A stretch of 64,000 nt of DNA from positions 1-64,000 of the forward strand of contig NZ_MNAN01000026.1 in the NCBI RefSeq assembly GCF_001854475.1, read 5' to 3'. The notes under the pieces were generated by a model, which worked only from the letters and a program-made list of their open reading frames with translations, was not told where the DNA came from and did not search any database. This DNA is from Pseudoalteromonas byunsanensis. GTDB lineage: Bacteria; Pseudomonadota; Gammaproteobacteria; Enterobacterales; Alteromonadaceae. Positions 8,094 through 16,857 of this stretch are shown here, piece by piece. The position numbers and the translations under genes are program-made. Numbering within the stretch: the stretch's first letter is position 1; each line of letters begins with the position of its first letter.

Positions 8094-8630
8094 ATGCGAA
8101 AAATCACTAAGTTTCTTGTCTCAGTGGGTTTAATTTTATCAATCAGTGGATGCGCTAATACAGCAAATGACTCAAGCAGAATTATTCGCATTGATCCCAT
8201 TAAACTCGACAAAGCCGAAATGAACGGTATGAAATACTATCGCAAAGGTGACTACGAAAATGCATTCAAGCAATTGAAAGAACCAGCAATGTGGGGCTAC
8301 AAAGGTTCTCAATACGTGTTGGCCTTTATGTTTTTAAAAGGTCAATATGTAGAGCAATCTACAGTGATAGGTATGGGTTGGCTGGGAGTTGCCAACGAAG
8401 TAAATGTGAACGAGTGGCGCGCACAGTTTGATACATTTTATGGGGCTTCGCCAGCGCCTTTGAAAGCTAAAATTGACGAAAAAGTAGCGCTTTATATTCA
8501 ACGCTATGGTATGAAAGAACAAAACATCACCTGTAATAAATCGTTGAGTACATCTACCAAACGTGTAGAGGTTAAATGCCAGCATTATGAGGGTCTTGGT
8601 ACACTTTACGATATTGAAATGGTGGAGTAA
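8094..8630 (+). CDS. Small lipoprotein with a Sel1-like segment
   Basis: The 178-aa product has a lipoprotein signal with lipobox ISGC. The mature part contains MKYYRKGDYENAFKQLKEPAMWGYKGSQYVLAFMFLKGQYVEQ, which has the spacing of one Sel1/TPR-like repeat (Y..GDY..A...L...A..G...AQY.L..M...G), typical of proteins that mediate contacts in the envelope. The C-terminus carries two Cys (ITCNKSL, VKCQHYE) that could pair. No catalytic motif is seen. The start is supported by GGA 7 nt upstream, and a TATAAT-like hexamer sits at 8047-8052 without a clear -35. It is transcribed alone; a hairpin shared with the convergent gene follows. Confidence 0.7.
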   Translation: MRKITKFLVSVGLILSISGCANTANDSSRIIRIDPIKLDKAEMNGMKYYRKGDYENAFKQLKEPAMWGYKGSQYVLAFMFLKGQYVEQSTVIGMGWLGVANEVNVNEWRAQFDTFYGASPAPLKAKIDEKVALYIQRYGMKEQNITCNKSLSTSTKRVEVKCQHYEGLGTLYDIEMVE

Positions 8631-8637
8631 TTAAAAT

Positions 8638-8661
8638 GGGCCAATACGGATAAATTGGCCC
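8638..8661. terminator. Terminator-like hairpin between convergent genes
   Basis: GGGCCAAT (8638-8645) and ATTGGCCC (8654-8661) form an 8-bp GC-rich stem with an 8-nt loop, placed 7 bp after one stop codon and 10 bp before the other. The T tract is poor on both strands. Confidence 0.55.
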
Positions 8662-8671
8662 TGTTATACAC

Positions 8672-9502
8672 CTAAAGGGTCGTTACAATGTGCTGTACAA
8701 TTGATTGTTTGATTTTTGGAGCGGTTTGTTGACTAAAGCCGTGGCCTGTTGCATAGGTGTCGTGTATCACAGGGTAGGTAAACTCTCTTTCATTTAAGTA
8801 CTGTTCTATATCCTTTGCCATTTGATATGATGGCCAGACTTGGTCGTTCTGTGCTGAGATCATCAGTAGAGGGCCATTGATTTGTTCAAATTTAAACTGA
8901 GACTGCACCACTTTTTTCTTATTCTGTAACGACACCGTAAAGCGCTCTAGTAAATCGGCTTTGCTATCAAGTGCTAACCCCAGCGCGGGAATATCTTTGC
9001 CTTGGTAGGTCCATGCTGACTTTGCTTGAGTTAGTCCGTTCCATGCTACCTTACTGGGTGTGGTAACCACCACAGATTTGATTCGTTTATCAAGCGTTGC
9101 CATTAAAAACGCCGCTTCAGAGCCCCTTGAGCCACTCACAACCCCGATTCTGTTTTTGTCTATTTTTGGGTGTGATGCTAGATAATCAACGGCGTGAAGA
9201 AAGTACTCTATGGGGATTTGATCGAGAGTTTTGGCTATGCCTGGCGCATCGAAAAAGGCAAGGCCAAGCACCGCAACACCGTGAGGAGCAATCATTTCTC
9301 CATTGGCTTTACCTGCACTAAGTCCTCCTTCTGAGCCACCAAAGGCGATAACGGCAGCGAGTTTATCCTGTGCTTTAGGTAGGTAGAGCTCAGCCACAAG
9401 GTTTTGGTATTGAACCTTCTCAATATGATAGTCAAAGTCTTTACTGAAGGCTTTTGTGGTTAAAAGTTGGGTTACTAGCAAAATGAAAAGTATCTTGCGC
9501 AT
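8672..9502 (-). CDS. Secreted alpha/beta-hydrolase, BAAT C-terminal type
   Basis: The 276-aa protein has an N-terminal signal peptide (cleavage near AFS-KD) and an alpha/beta-hydrolase fold like the C-terminal domain of bile acid-CoA:amino acid N-acyltransferase and acyl-CoA thioesterases. Family features are AVIAFGGSEGGLS (oxyanion region), the nucleophile elbow GVVSGSRGSEAA, ISAQNDQVWPS (acid) and TYATGHGFSQQ (His). The nucleophile is Ser where true acyltransferases use Cys, so hydrolysis of an ester or thioester outside the cytoplasm is likelier. Two adjacent ATGs exist; 9502 is preferred because AAGGA lies 6 nt before it and only 3 nt before 9505. Substrate is unknown. Confidence 0.8.
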   Translation of the reverse strand: MRKILFILLVTQLLTTKAFSKDFDYHIEKVQYQNLVAELYLPKAQDKLAAVIAFGGSEGGLSAGKANGEMIAPHGVAVLGLAFFDAPGIAKTLDQIPIEYFLHAVDYLASHPKIDKNRIGVVSGSRGSEAAFLMATLDKRIKSVVVTTPSKVAWNGLTQAKSAWTYQGKDIPALGLALDSKADLLERFTVSLQNKKKVVQSQFKFEQINGPLLMISAQNDQVWPSYQMAKDIEQYLNEREFTYPVIHDTYATGHGFSQQTAPKIKQSIVQHIVTTL

Positions 9503-9562
9503 CATAAGTCCTTTTTTGTTGAGGTATCGAATTAGATTATCTGTAGATGATTTTTATTTATT

Positions 9563-9934
9563 TTACAGAGAATTATAACTGACAAATATACATAACACAG
9601 TAAAAACTACACCGAAGGTGTAAGAGAATATTGCGTACCAGCGAGGAATGGTGACCTTGAAATCTTCCTCTTGTTGTCTCGCTGCCAGTATAAATCCATA
9701 CGCCCAGCCGATGAGATTATGGGTGATGTATAAAGTCGGCACTAAAATCTGCACCGCAGAAAGAGGGAGTTTGAATAGGGCGGTAATGCTAATTATCATC
9801 CAAGTAAATTCTACTAGCGAGGTGATGATTGCGATTCTATTGATGGGGACTGAGGCAGTATTTAAAATATAACGTGCTTCATAGATGACCACCAAGCCAA
9901 TTAATATACTTAAGTCGAGGTATAAATTGAGCAT
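9563..9934 (-). CDS. Small integral membrane protein, about four TM helices
   Basis: The 123-aa product has four hydrophobic segments (about 4-17, 28-50, 55-80 and 96-118) with short polar loops and no recognised motif. A longer frame begins at 9991, but the ATG at 9934 has AGG about 11 nt upstream and gives a start that directly enters the first membrane helix, and the longer start would lie over the terminator hairpin of the preceding gene. It lies downstream of the KamA-family gene on the same strand, separated by that hairpin. Function is unknown. Confidence 0.6.
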   Translation of the reverse strand: MLNLYLDLSILIGLVVIYEARYILNTASVPINRIAIITSLVEFTWMIISITALFKLPLSAVQILVPTLYITHNLIGWAYGFILAARQQEEDFKVTIPRWYAIFSYTFGVVFTVLCIFVSYNSL

Positions 9935-9969
9935 TACTTTGAACCTATTTTTACTTAATGATACTAGCA

Positions 9970-9994
9970 GGAATGAGAGCTTAGCTCTCATTCC
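9970..9994 (-). terminator. Hairpin terminator after the KamA-family gene
   Basis: GGAATGAGAG (9970-9979) and CTCTCATTCC (9985-9994) form a perfect 10-bp stem with a 5-nt loop, 15 bp beyond the stop of the minus-strand gene at 10009. The T tract is weak. Confidence 0.6.
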
Positions 9995-10008
9995 ACTAAA
10001 GCACTTCT

Positions 10009-11346
10009 TTACATGCTGTTGTATTCATCTTCCCAGAAAAACTTCTTTTCTCCAAAAGCGGGTTGTAAATCACTTAACCATGTTGCCTTTTCATCATACT
10101 TTGCGAAAAATGGCTGCTGCACCCAATCTGGGTTGCGAGCTTGAATGAAGCGAAGGACAAATACTTTTTCACCATGAATAGTCGCAACGCCACTGATTTC
10201 TACTTTGCCTGGGCCTGCACTCATGGAAGGGCCACGAACCGTCCTGCTTACACCTGAAACATTTTTATATGCATCGCGGAATATTTCCCACGTTTTATAA
10301 AGCGGTATTTCAAAATACCTTTTGGCTCCGGTATCGCGTTCAATAAACATGTAGTAGGGCACCATGCCGAGCTGAGTTTGCTCTTGCCACATTTGAGACC
10401 ACATATTTGCATCAACATTAATATGATTAAGCAAAGGAGCTTGAGTGCGGATCTGTACACCTGTTTTTCGCAGGAGTCGAATTGCTTCTTTTGTAATTTC
10501 ACTGCGCAGCTCTTGTTTATGATTAATATGCGCCATGATCGACACATGCTTGCCAGCATCAACGAGCTCTTTGAGTAACGCTAGCAGATCTTTGGCGTCT
10601 GGGTCTGTGACATACCTAAAAGGCCAAAAGGTGAGAGATTTGGTGCCGATACGAATCGTTTTAATATGATCAAAGCGCACTTCTTTAAGTGCTTCTAAAT
10701 ACTTACGTAATTTAACGGTACGCATAACCATTGGGTCGCCACCGGTCATCAATAAGTCAGTAACATCCTTATTGGTACTTAGATAACTGTGAAGTAATTC
10801 TGCATCATTATTATTAAAACGCGTGGCTTTGCCGACAAACTGCGCCCACCTGAAACAAAAGGTGCAATAGGCATGGCAATACTGCCCCTGAGAGGGGAAA
10901 AACAATACTGTTTCTTTGTATTTATGTTGAATACCTTCAACGCGCTTGCCTTGAAACTGTGGTACGTTTTTCTCCATCTGCCCTGCAGGATGCGGGTTCA
11001 ATTTGTGGCGGATGTGATTGGCAAGTTCGATGACTTCATCTTGTGTGTGCGATCGTTTGAGTAATGCCGCCATTTGCTCATATGACTCGTCATCGAGCAT
11101 CCCGCGTTGCGGAAAAGTTAGCTGGAAAATGGGGTCATCGGGCACCTTGTGCCAATCAATGAGTTCTTCAATGACGAAGTTGTTAACACGAAATGGGAAA
11201 ACGTTCGCAACAACCTTCATCTCAAAACGTAAATGCTCAGGGAGCTTATCGAGTTGCTCTATTTTGTCGATTTGACGATGTTGATAAACTTTATACCTTG
11301 GCGCTTGGTACGCTTGGGCTGGTTGTAAATGAACGGTTTGCTGCAT
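10009..11346 (-). CDS. KamA-family radical SAM protein (lysine 2,3-aminomutase-like)
   Basis: The radical SAM cluster motif is CHAYCTFC (CxxxCxxC), followed by LLMTGGDPMVM, the SAM-binding glycine-rich segment. The 445-aa length and the N-terminal region with FPQRGML and HPAGQ fit the KamA family, whose known members move an amino group from C2 to C3 of lysine using SAM, [4Fe-4S] and PLP. The segment SMSAGPGKVEISG near residue 380 is a candidate PLP-lysine site but differs from the usual glycine-rich motif, so the substrate is uncertain. It is longer than EpmB. The start is set at ATG 11346 (AGGA just upstream); a longer frame would begin at TTG 11421 without a ribosome site. It follows bioA on the same strand after a gap and may share its transcript. 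Confidence 0.8.
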   Translation of the reverse strand: MQQTVHLQPAQAYQAPRYKVYQHRQIDKIEQLDKLPEHLRFEMKVVANVFPFRVNNFVIEELIDWHKVPDDPIFQLTFPQRGMLDDESYEQMAALLKRSHTQDEVIELANHIRHKLNPHPAGQMEKNVPQFQGKRVEGIQHKYKETVLFFPSQGQYCHAYCTFCFRWAQFVGKATRFNNNDAELLHSYLSTNKDVTDLLMTGGDPMVMRTVKLRKYLEALKEVRFDHIKTIRIGTKSLTFWPFRYVTDPDAKDLLALLKELVDAGKHVSIMAHINHKQELRSEITKEAIRLLRKTGVQIRTQAPLLNHINVDANMWSQMWQEQTQLGMVPYYMFIERDTGAKRYFEIPLYKTWEIFRDAYKNVSGVSRTVRGPSMSAGPGKVEISGVATIHGEKVFVLRFIQARNPDWVQQPFFAKYDEKATWLSDLQPAFGEKKFFWEDEYNSM

Positions 11347-11490
11347 AAATCCTCGTACTTTTACTAATTGCTGTGTAAAAGCGGTACATTGTAACAGCTT
11401 TTGCCATGCAAATTCATTCAACTTTACTAAACAAACAACGACTTAGTCGCAGCTTAGACTCAGTTACACATGCTCAGCCCCATCAAACGT

Positions 11491-12780
11491 CTAGTACTGT
11501 TGCTGCTTTATAGCTTGGTATATGACGTTTGCTAAACGCTCAATATCTTCAGTCTCAGTGATATAGGGGGGCATGATATAAATCAGTTTACCAAATGGCC
11601 TGATCCATACTCCCTGACTAACAAAAAACCTCTGTATTTTAGCGACATCGATATGTTTGTCTATTTCAACAACACCGATAGCCCCTAATGTTCTAACATT
11701 GACAACCTCATCGAGCGCCTCACAGCGTTTCAATGCATTCATTGCTTGGTTGATCTGAGCTATTTGTTGTTGCCAGTTATTCTCAAATAGTAAATCAATA
11801 CTGGCATTTGCCACTGCACAGGCCAGAGGGTTACCCATAAAGGTGGGGCCATGCATTAGAACACCAGCTTCGCCTTCGCTAATGCCAATTGCAACTTTCT
11901 CTGTGGTGAGTGTTGCAGAAAGAGTCATTGTGCCACCAGTAAGGGCTTTACCAATACACATAATATCGGGACTGATATTAGCGTGCTCGCAGGCAAATAA
12001 CTTACCAGTGCGACCAAACCCTGTGGCTATTTCATCCAAGATTAACAACACATCATACTTATCACATAGCTCCCTGAGTTTGGCTAAATAGACTGGATTG
12101 TAAAAATTCATCCCACCAGCGTTTTGCACAATGGGTTCAATTATGAAGGCTGCGACTTCGTGATGGTGGTTTTTAAATGCTTGTTCTAGCTGTTCTAGTT
12201 CGGTGAAGTCAACGGATTCATTAAACTTTGCACGAGGAGCATCGACAAAAATATGCTCAGGCAAAAAGCCTTGATACATGCTGTGCATTGAGTTTATTGG
12301 GTCACAAACACTCATCGCGGCAAAGGTGTCACCATGGTAACCTTTTTGTGCAGTCATTAGTTTGTGTTTATCTGTGTTGCCTTTGCTTATCCAATATTGC
12401 AATGCCATTTTTATTGCAACCTCAACACTTACGGAGCCGCTATCGGCAAGAAACACGCGGTTTAAAGGTTCAGGTGTTATTGAGATGAGCTTTTTACATA
12501 ACTCAACAGCAGGTGAGTGAGTTATACCACCAAACATAACATGACTCATTGTATGAGCTTGGCATGTAATAGCGGTAACCAATTTGGGATGGTTATAACC
12601 ATGAATCGCGCTCCACCAAGACGCCATACCATCTATTAATACTTCCCCAGTATCAAGATGTAGCTTGTTATGGTCGGTGTGAGTCACTCCATATGACGGC
12701 AGCGGATTGAGCATGGAAGTGTAGGGGTGCCAGATGTGCTTTTTATCAAATTCTTTATCTATTGTTGTAATTTTGCTCAT
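11491..12780 (-). CDS. bioA: Adenosylmethionine-8-amino-7-oxononanoate aminotransferase
   Basis: BioA makes 7,8-diaminopelargonate from 7-keto-8-aminopelargonate, with SAM as amino donor and PLP as cofactor. The 429-aa length, the N-terminal KHIWHPYTSM, MASWWSAIHGYNHP, the YHGDTFAAMSV segment, the PLP-aspartate motif LILDEIATGFGRTG and the Schiff-base lysine in GKALTGG are diagnostic for BioA rather than other class III aminotransferases. It is divergent from bioB with a 125-bp shared control region, as in E. coli. Ribosome site AAAGG lies 7 nt upstream of the ATG. Confidence 0.96.
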   Translation of the reverse strand: MSKITTIDKEFDKKHIWHPYTSMLNPLPSYGVTHTDHNKLHLDTGEVLIDGMASWWSAIHGYNHPKLVTAITCQAHTMSHVMFGGITHSPAVELCKKLISITPEPLNRVFLADSGSVSVEVAIKMALQYWISKGNTDKHKLMTAQKGYHGDTFAAMSVCDPINSMHSMYQGFLPEHIFVDAPRAKFNESVDFTELEQLEQAFKNHHHEVAAFIIEPIVQNAGGMNFYNPVYLAKLRELCDKYDVLLILDEIATGFGRTGKLFACEHANISPDIMCIGKALTGGTMTLSATLTTEKVAIGISEGEAGVLMHGPTFMGNPLACAVANASIDLLFENNWQQQIAQINQAMNALKRCEALDEVVNVRTLGAIGVVEIDKHIDVAKIQRFFVSQGVWIRPFGKLIYIMPPYITETEDIERLANVIYQAIKQQQY

Positions 12781-12835
12781 TGGTAAACCTTTGCTAACTG
12801 GTTGGCGTTGACAATACTACGCCAGAAAGTAGACT
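12781..12835. promoter_or_regulatory. Candidate BirA operator and bioB promoter
   Basis: Between bioA and bioB, TGGTAAACC (12781-12789) and CGTTGACAA (12806-12814) are spaced by 16 bp. They match the proteobacterial BirA half-sites TTGTAAACC and GGTTTACAA at 8 and 7 of 9 positions. The right half overlaps a TTGACA (12808-12813) that forms a plus-strand promoter with TAGACT (12830-12835, spacer 16), and the left half overlaps the bioA ribosome site. Repression by BirA-biotinyl-AMP of both directions would fit. A second pair, AAGTTAACT (12851) and TGTTTACAA (12880-12888), is spaced too far (20 bp) to be the standard site. Confidence 0.45.
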
Positions 12836-12905
12836 AAGCCAATTACCGTCAAGTTAACTGCATCATTTTTAAGCAGTGATGTTTACAATAAAAGAGAAAA
12901 TAACT

Positions 12906-13943
12906 ATGGCCACAGTTCGTCACGATTGGACTCATGAAGAAGTAAAAGCATTATTTGAAATGCCGTTTAACGATTTGCTATTTAAAGCGGCGAGTATTCA
13001 CCGTGAGAACTTTAACCCCAACGAAGTACAGATCTCTACACTCTTATCTATTAAAACAGGAGCGTGTCCTGAGGATTGCAAGTATTGTCCACAGTCAGGA
13101 CATTATAAAACTGACCTAGAGCGTGAGCGCTTGATGGAAGTTGAAAAAGTGGTTGAACAAGCACGCTTAGCGAAACAAAAAGGCGCGACCCGCTTTTGTA
13201 TGGGAGCCGCTTGGTCAGACCCAAAAGACAGAGATATGCCATATATCGAAAAAATGGTGCGTGAAGTCAAAGAGCTAGGCTTAGAAACATGTATGACACT
13301 AGGAATGCTAGACAACGAAAAGGCTCATGCGCTCAGAGATGCGGGTCTAGATTACTATAACCACAACTTAGATACGTCACCTGAATATTATCAGCAGATC
13401 ATCACAACTCGCACCTATCAAGACCGTTTAGACACCATTGACAACGTGCGTGATGCAGGTATGAAAGTATGTTCGGGCGGTATTGTCGGTATGGGCGAGC
13501 AAGCAGCGGATCGCTTTGGTTTGTTAATGCAACTTGCGAACTTACCGCAGCAGCCTGAAAGTGTACCGATTAATATGTTGGTAAAGGTCAAAGGTACGCC
13601 TTTAGAAGATGTGGAGGACTTAGATCATTTTGAGTTCGTTCGCACCATTGCTGTGGCGCGTATTATGATGCCAAAGAGTTATGTCCGCTTATCAGCGGGA
13701 CGTACCGCAATGAATGAGCAGATGCAGTCGATGTGCTTTTTCGCGGGCGCAAACTCTATCTTCTACGGCGATAAACTGCTAACTACTGAAAACCCGCAAG
13801 CCGATACGGATATGAACTTACTTAAAAAGTTGGGCATGAAACCGGAAGAGCGTCATGATTATTCGGACGAAGCTTACGAAGCGTCATTGTCGTCGGCCAT
13901 TGCGGACAAAGCAACTTCTGAGCTGTTTTACGAAGCAAATTAA
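12906..13943 (+). CDS. bioB: Biotin synthase
   Basis: BioB inserts sulfur into dethiobiotin using SAM radical chemistry and two iron-sulfur clusters. The radical SAM motif is CPEDCKYC, followed by the family segments [36 protein letters not shown] and [27 protein letters not shown] split across the middle and C-terminus. The ATG at 12906 (MATVRHDW) is chosen because it has a purine-rich AGAGAAAA ribosome site and the usual BioB start; GTG and ATG codons 25-30 bp upstream are also in frame. Length 345 aa is normal. It is the first gene of bioBFCD, which has overlapping junctions throughout. Confidence 0.97.
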   Translation: MATVRHDWTHEEVKALFEMPFNDLLFKAASIHRENFNPNEVQISTLLSIKTGACPEDCKYCPQSGHYKTDLERERLMEVEKVVEQARLAKQKGATRFCMGAAWSDPKDRDMPYIEKMVREVKELGLETCMTLGMLDNEKAHALRDAGLDYYNHNLDTSPEYYQQIITTRTYQDRLDTIDNVRDAGMKVCSGGIVGMGEQAADRFGLLMQLANLPQQPESVPINMLVKVKGTPLEDVEDLDHFEFVRTIAVARIMMPKSYVRLSAGRTAMNEQMQSMCFFAGANSIFYGDKLLTTENPQADTDMNLLKKLGMKPEERHDYSDEAYEASLSSAIADKATSELFYEAN

Positions 13944-15082
13944 TGGCGTTTGAGTATATACAGCAAAGCCTCGTTACGCGCGCAGAGCAAGCATTACTCA
14001 GAAGTAGAGTGTTGGTTCAGCACAGTGATGCGCGCAGTATCACTATTGCTGGCTCGTCGTATTTGAATTTTGCTAGTAACGATTATCTGGGGCTTGCCGA
14101 TCAAGGCATCAGTGACCAACAGGGCATTACGGGGAGTAGAAGCTCAGCGCTAGTAACTGGTTATCAGCAAGTACACAAACAATTAGAAGATAGGCTGTGT
14201 GAATTACTAGGCTATGAATCAGCGTTGTTGTTCAGCACAGGTTTTAGTGCCAATTCAAGCGTTTTAAAATCGTTGTTCAATGACAACTCCCCAGTACAAA
14301 ACTGTGCTATTTTTCAAGATAAGTTGAATCACGCTAGCTTAATTGACGGTGCATTGCAAAGCGCGGCCAAGCATATTCGCTTTAACCATAACGATATGGG
14401 GCATTTGCGTTCTCGATTGGAAAAATCAGCGGCAAGCAACAAACTCATTATCAGCGAAGGCGTGTTTTCAATGGATGGTGACAAAGCACCATTGGAAGCT
14501 TTGTTTAAACTTAAACGGCAACACAATGCTTGGCTGATGTTGGATGATGCACATGCTTTTGGTGTGGTTGGCGAGCAGGGCTTAGGTTCTTGTCAAGGGT
14601 ATCAGGAGAAGCCTGAAATACTGGTGATCACTTTTGGTAAAGCCATGGCGAGTCAAGGCGCGGCTGTGCTGACCTCTAAAGCGGTTGCAGATTATATGTT
14701 GCAGTACAATCGCGATTACATTTATTCAACCGCGATGTCTCCTTTGATGGTCAATGCAGCACGTTTTCAGTTGGAGCGCCTAGTCAAGGCAGATATAGAG
14801 CGAGCGCGACTTACTGCTAATATTAATTTATTTAGGCAGTTATCGGAGCAGTCAAGTATTGCGGTGATGCCATCGGATACTGCTATTCAGCCCGTTGTGT
14901 TGGGCAGTGCTGAAAATGTTGTTAATGCACAACGCGCATTACAACAAAAGGGGATTTGGCTCAGTGCGATTCGCCCGCCTACAGTACCTGCTAATACAGC
15001 CCGTCTGAGAATAACTTTGACGGCAGCTCACACCCACGAAGACATACAGTTTTTAGTCAAACAGCTTGAGGAGTTGCTATGA
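13943..15082 (+). CDS. bioF: 8-amino-7-oxononanoate synthase
   Basis: BioF condenses pimeloyl-ACP/CoA with alanine in a PLP-dependent decarboxylative reaction. The 379-aa protein shows LNFASNDYLGLA, GSRSSALVTGY (substrate loop), FSTGFSANSSVL, the PLP aspartate in LMLDDAHAFGVVG and the Schiff-base lysine in ITFGKAMASQG. The ATG overlaps the bioB stop by 1 bp (TAATG), so translation is probably coupled. The next gene, bioC, overlaps its end by 4 bp. Confidence 0.95.
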   Translation: MAFEYIQQSLVTRAEQALLRSRVLVQHSDARSITIAGSSYLNFASNDYLGLADQGISDQQGITGSRSSALVTGYQQVHKQLEDRLCELLGYESALLFSTGFSANSSVLKSLFNDNSPVQNCAIFQDKLNHASLIDGALQSAAKHIRFNHNDMGHLRSRLEKSAASNKLIISEGVFSMDGDKAPLEALFKLKRQHNAWLMLDDAHAFGVVGEQGLGSCQGYQEKPEILVITFGKAMASQGAAVLTSKAVADYMLQYNRDYIYSTAMSPLMVNAARFQLERLVKADIERARLTANINLFRQLSEQSSIAVMPSDTAIQPVVLGSAENVVNAQRALQQKGIWLSAIRPPTVPANTARLRITLTAAHTHEDIQFLVKQLEELL

Positions 15083-15867
15083 ATGCTATGATACATGACG
15101 TGCAATTGGCTCATTGCTATCTCAAGCAAAACACTGCGCAAAGATTTTCGAAAGCTGCCAAGTGTTACCAGCATCACGCTCGCGTGCAACAGCAAGCAGC
15201 TTTGCAACTTTTTGCCATGTTGCAAAGCAAACATGACTGTTTATTGGATTTAGGAGCAGGGCCGCTGTTACACCATGAGCAACTAAAACAACACGCATCA
15301 CAAGTTCTTAATATGGACTTAAGTCATGGCATGTTACAGCAGGGCAATGGCAGTGCGTGGCGCGTCTGTGCAGATATGGATAGTTTACCTCTGCAGACGA
15401 ACAGTATCAGTGCGGTATTTTCAAACTTCGCGATACAGTGGAGTAGCTTACCCGCACAATTATTTAAAGAGCTCGGTAGAGTCTGCAAACCGGGTGCTCA
15501 GTTGGTTATGTCGAGTGTATTAGATGGTTCATTAAAAGAGATTGCCTTGGCATGGAAAAACCTTGATAACCGCTGTCATGTCAATCAGTTTTTAACGTTG
15601 GAACAGTTGCAACAATTTGCCAGTGATGCGGGTTTTGAGATCAAAACCGCCCGGCAGGTTTGCCTGAAAGACTGTTATGAAACACCTAAAGACGCGTTCA
15701 AATCAGTAAAGCATATAGGTGCCAATCAAATACACTCTAATGATGGCAAACGAAATGGACTAATGGGTAAAACACGATATGGCCAGTTGTTGTCTGGTTA
15801 TCCGCTCGAAGATGGGCAGGCCGTGGTAAGTTACGAAGTCGCAATTATGGAGCTAATCAAGCTATGA
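15079..15867 (+). CDS. bioC: Malonyl-ACP O-methyltransferase
   Basis: BioC methylates malonyl-ACP so that fatty acid synthesis can build the pimeloyl chain. The 262-aa protein has the SAM-binding motif I LLDLGAGPL, then MDLSHGMLQQ and the ADMDSLPLQTNSIS segment found in class I SAM methyltransferases, with FSNFAIQWS as motif IV. It overlaps bioF by 4 bp (ATGA) and is itself overlapped by bioD by 4 bp. The methyl ester must be removed later by a BioH-type esterase, which is not visible in this window. Confidence 0.92.
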   Translation: MNAMIHDVQLAHCYLKQNTAQRFSKAAKCYQHHARVQQQAALQLFAMLQSKHDCLLDLGAGPLLHHEQLKQHASQVLNMDLSHGMLQQGNGSAWRVCADMDSLPLQTNSISAVFSNFAIQWSSLPAQLFKELGRVCKPGAQLVMSSVLDGSLKEIALAWKNLDNRCHVNQFLTLEQLQQFASDAGFEIKTARQVCLKDCYETPKDAFKSVKHIGANQIHSNDGKRNGLMGKTRYGQLLSGYPLEDGQAVVSYEVAIMELIKL

Positions 15868-16547
15868 GCGCATTTTTTATTACTGGAACAGATACCGAAG
15901 TTGGCAAAACGCACATCACAGCGCTTCTGTTAAAGTTTTTAGCACAACACAAGCGCCAAGCTATAGGTTTTAAACCAATCGCAGCCGGGGCTGAAGAAGC
16001 TTTTGGACAGCTAGTTAATGATGACGCCCTAACACTGATGGAATCGGCCACTGTGCACGGTAAGTATGAGCAAATTAACCCAATATGTTTAGCGCCTCCA
16101 ATAGCCCCGCATATTGCTGCTGAGCAGGCAGGTATCGAAATAACCTTAGATAAGCTGAGTTATCACTATCATGAGCTTGCAAAACTCGGGGCTGAGTTTA
16201 CCTTGGTCGAAGGTGCTGGTGGTTGGGCTTTGCCTATAAACGATACCCAATATCTATGTGATTGGGTGCAAAAAGAACAACTACCAGTTATCTTGGTGGT
16301 AGGCATGAAATTAGGGTGTTTAAACCACGCTATCTTAACTAGCCATGCTCTTAAGGCTCAAGGTGTAAAATGTGTTGGTTGGGTCGCAAACCAAATCGAC
16401 CCCAATATGACTAATTTTGACGAAAACCTAGCAAGCTTACGTAAACGTATCGACGCACCTTTATTAGCGGTTGCTCCTTACAGTGAAGAAAAAGCAAAGT
16501 TACAAATCTATGCGTCGTTGACCGATTTATTTGGCATTAATTTATAG
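15864..16547 (+). CDS. bioD: Dethiobiotin synthetase
   Basis: BioD closes the ureido ring of dethiobiotin from diaminopelargonate, CO2 and ATP. The 227-aa protein opens with the P-loop GTDTEVGKTHIT, followed by GFKPIAAG, the EGAGGWALPI motif and VVGMKLGCLNHAILT, all in the family order. It overlaps bioC by 4 bp (ATGA) and closes the operon. No clear terminator follows; the next gene is convergent and ends 25 bp away. Confidence 0.95.
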   Translation: MSAFFITGTDTEVGKTHITALLLKFLAQHKRQAIGFKPIAAGAEEAFGQLVNDDALTLMESATVHGKYEQINPICLAPPIAPHIAAEQAGIEITLDKLSYHYHELAKLGAEFTLVEGAGGWALPINDTQYLCDWVQKEQLPVILVVGMKLGCLNHAILTSHALKAQGVKCVGWVANQIDPNMTNFDENLASLRKRIDAPLLAVAPYSEEKAKLQIYASLTDLFGINL

Positions 16548-16572
16548 CAACCGAACGATGCCACAAAACCTA

Positions 16573-16779
16573 TTACTCACTTGGCGTATTATGATTATTT
16601 ATATAGTTGGGCAGTAAATGCTCGACTATTTCTTTGGCGGGTATGGTGTAACGCACACCATTAAACATCACTGAGGTATGTTCATAAATACCAGTTATCC
16701 CAGTTAGGGTCCAGCCCTCACCGCGTTCAGGGCACAATACTTTGGTTGTGGGGGGGATAACTTTAAATTCGTCTGACAT
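16573..16779 (-). CDS. Small conserved-looking protein of unknown function
   Basis: The 68-codon frame (MSDEFKVIPPTTKVLC...) is preferred over the ATG at 16791 because GGAG lies 6 nt before ATG 16779. The product is a compact protein with alternating beta-prone stretches (VLCPERGEGWTLTGI, VMFNGVRYTIPAKEIVEHLL), which looks like a small folded domain. It is cytoplasmic by lack of any signal. It is convergent with bioD and divergent from the GNAT gene. Function is unknown. Confidence 0.6.
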   Translation of the reverse strand: MSDEFKVIPPTTKVLCPERGEGWTLTGITGIYEHTSVMFNGVRYTIPAKEIVEHLLPNYINNHNTPSE

Positions 16780-16857
16780 ACAGTACTCCACGTTAGACTT
16801 ATTTTTGCTTGCTAGTTTATACTAATTTGGCAAATTGCCAATCAGGGCCTATCACAA

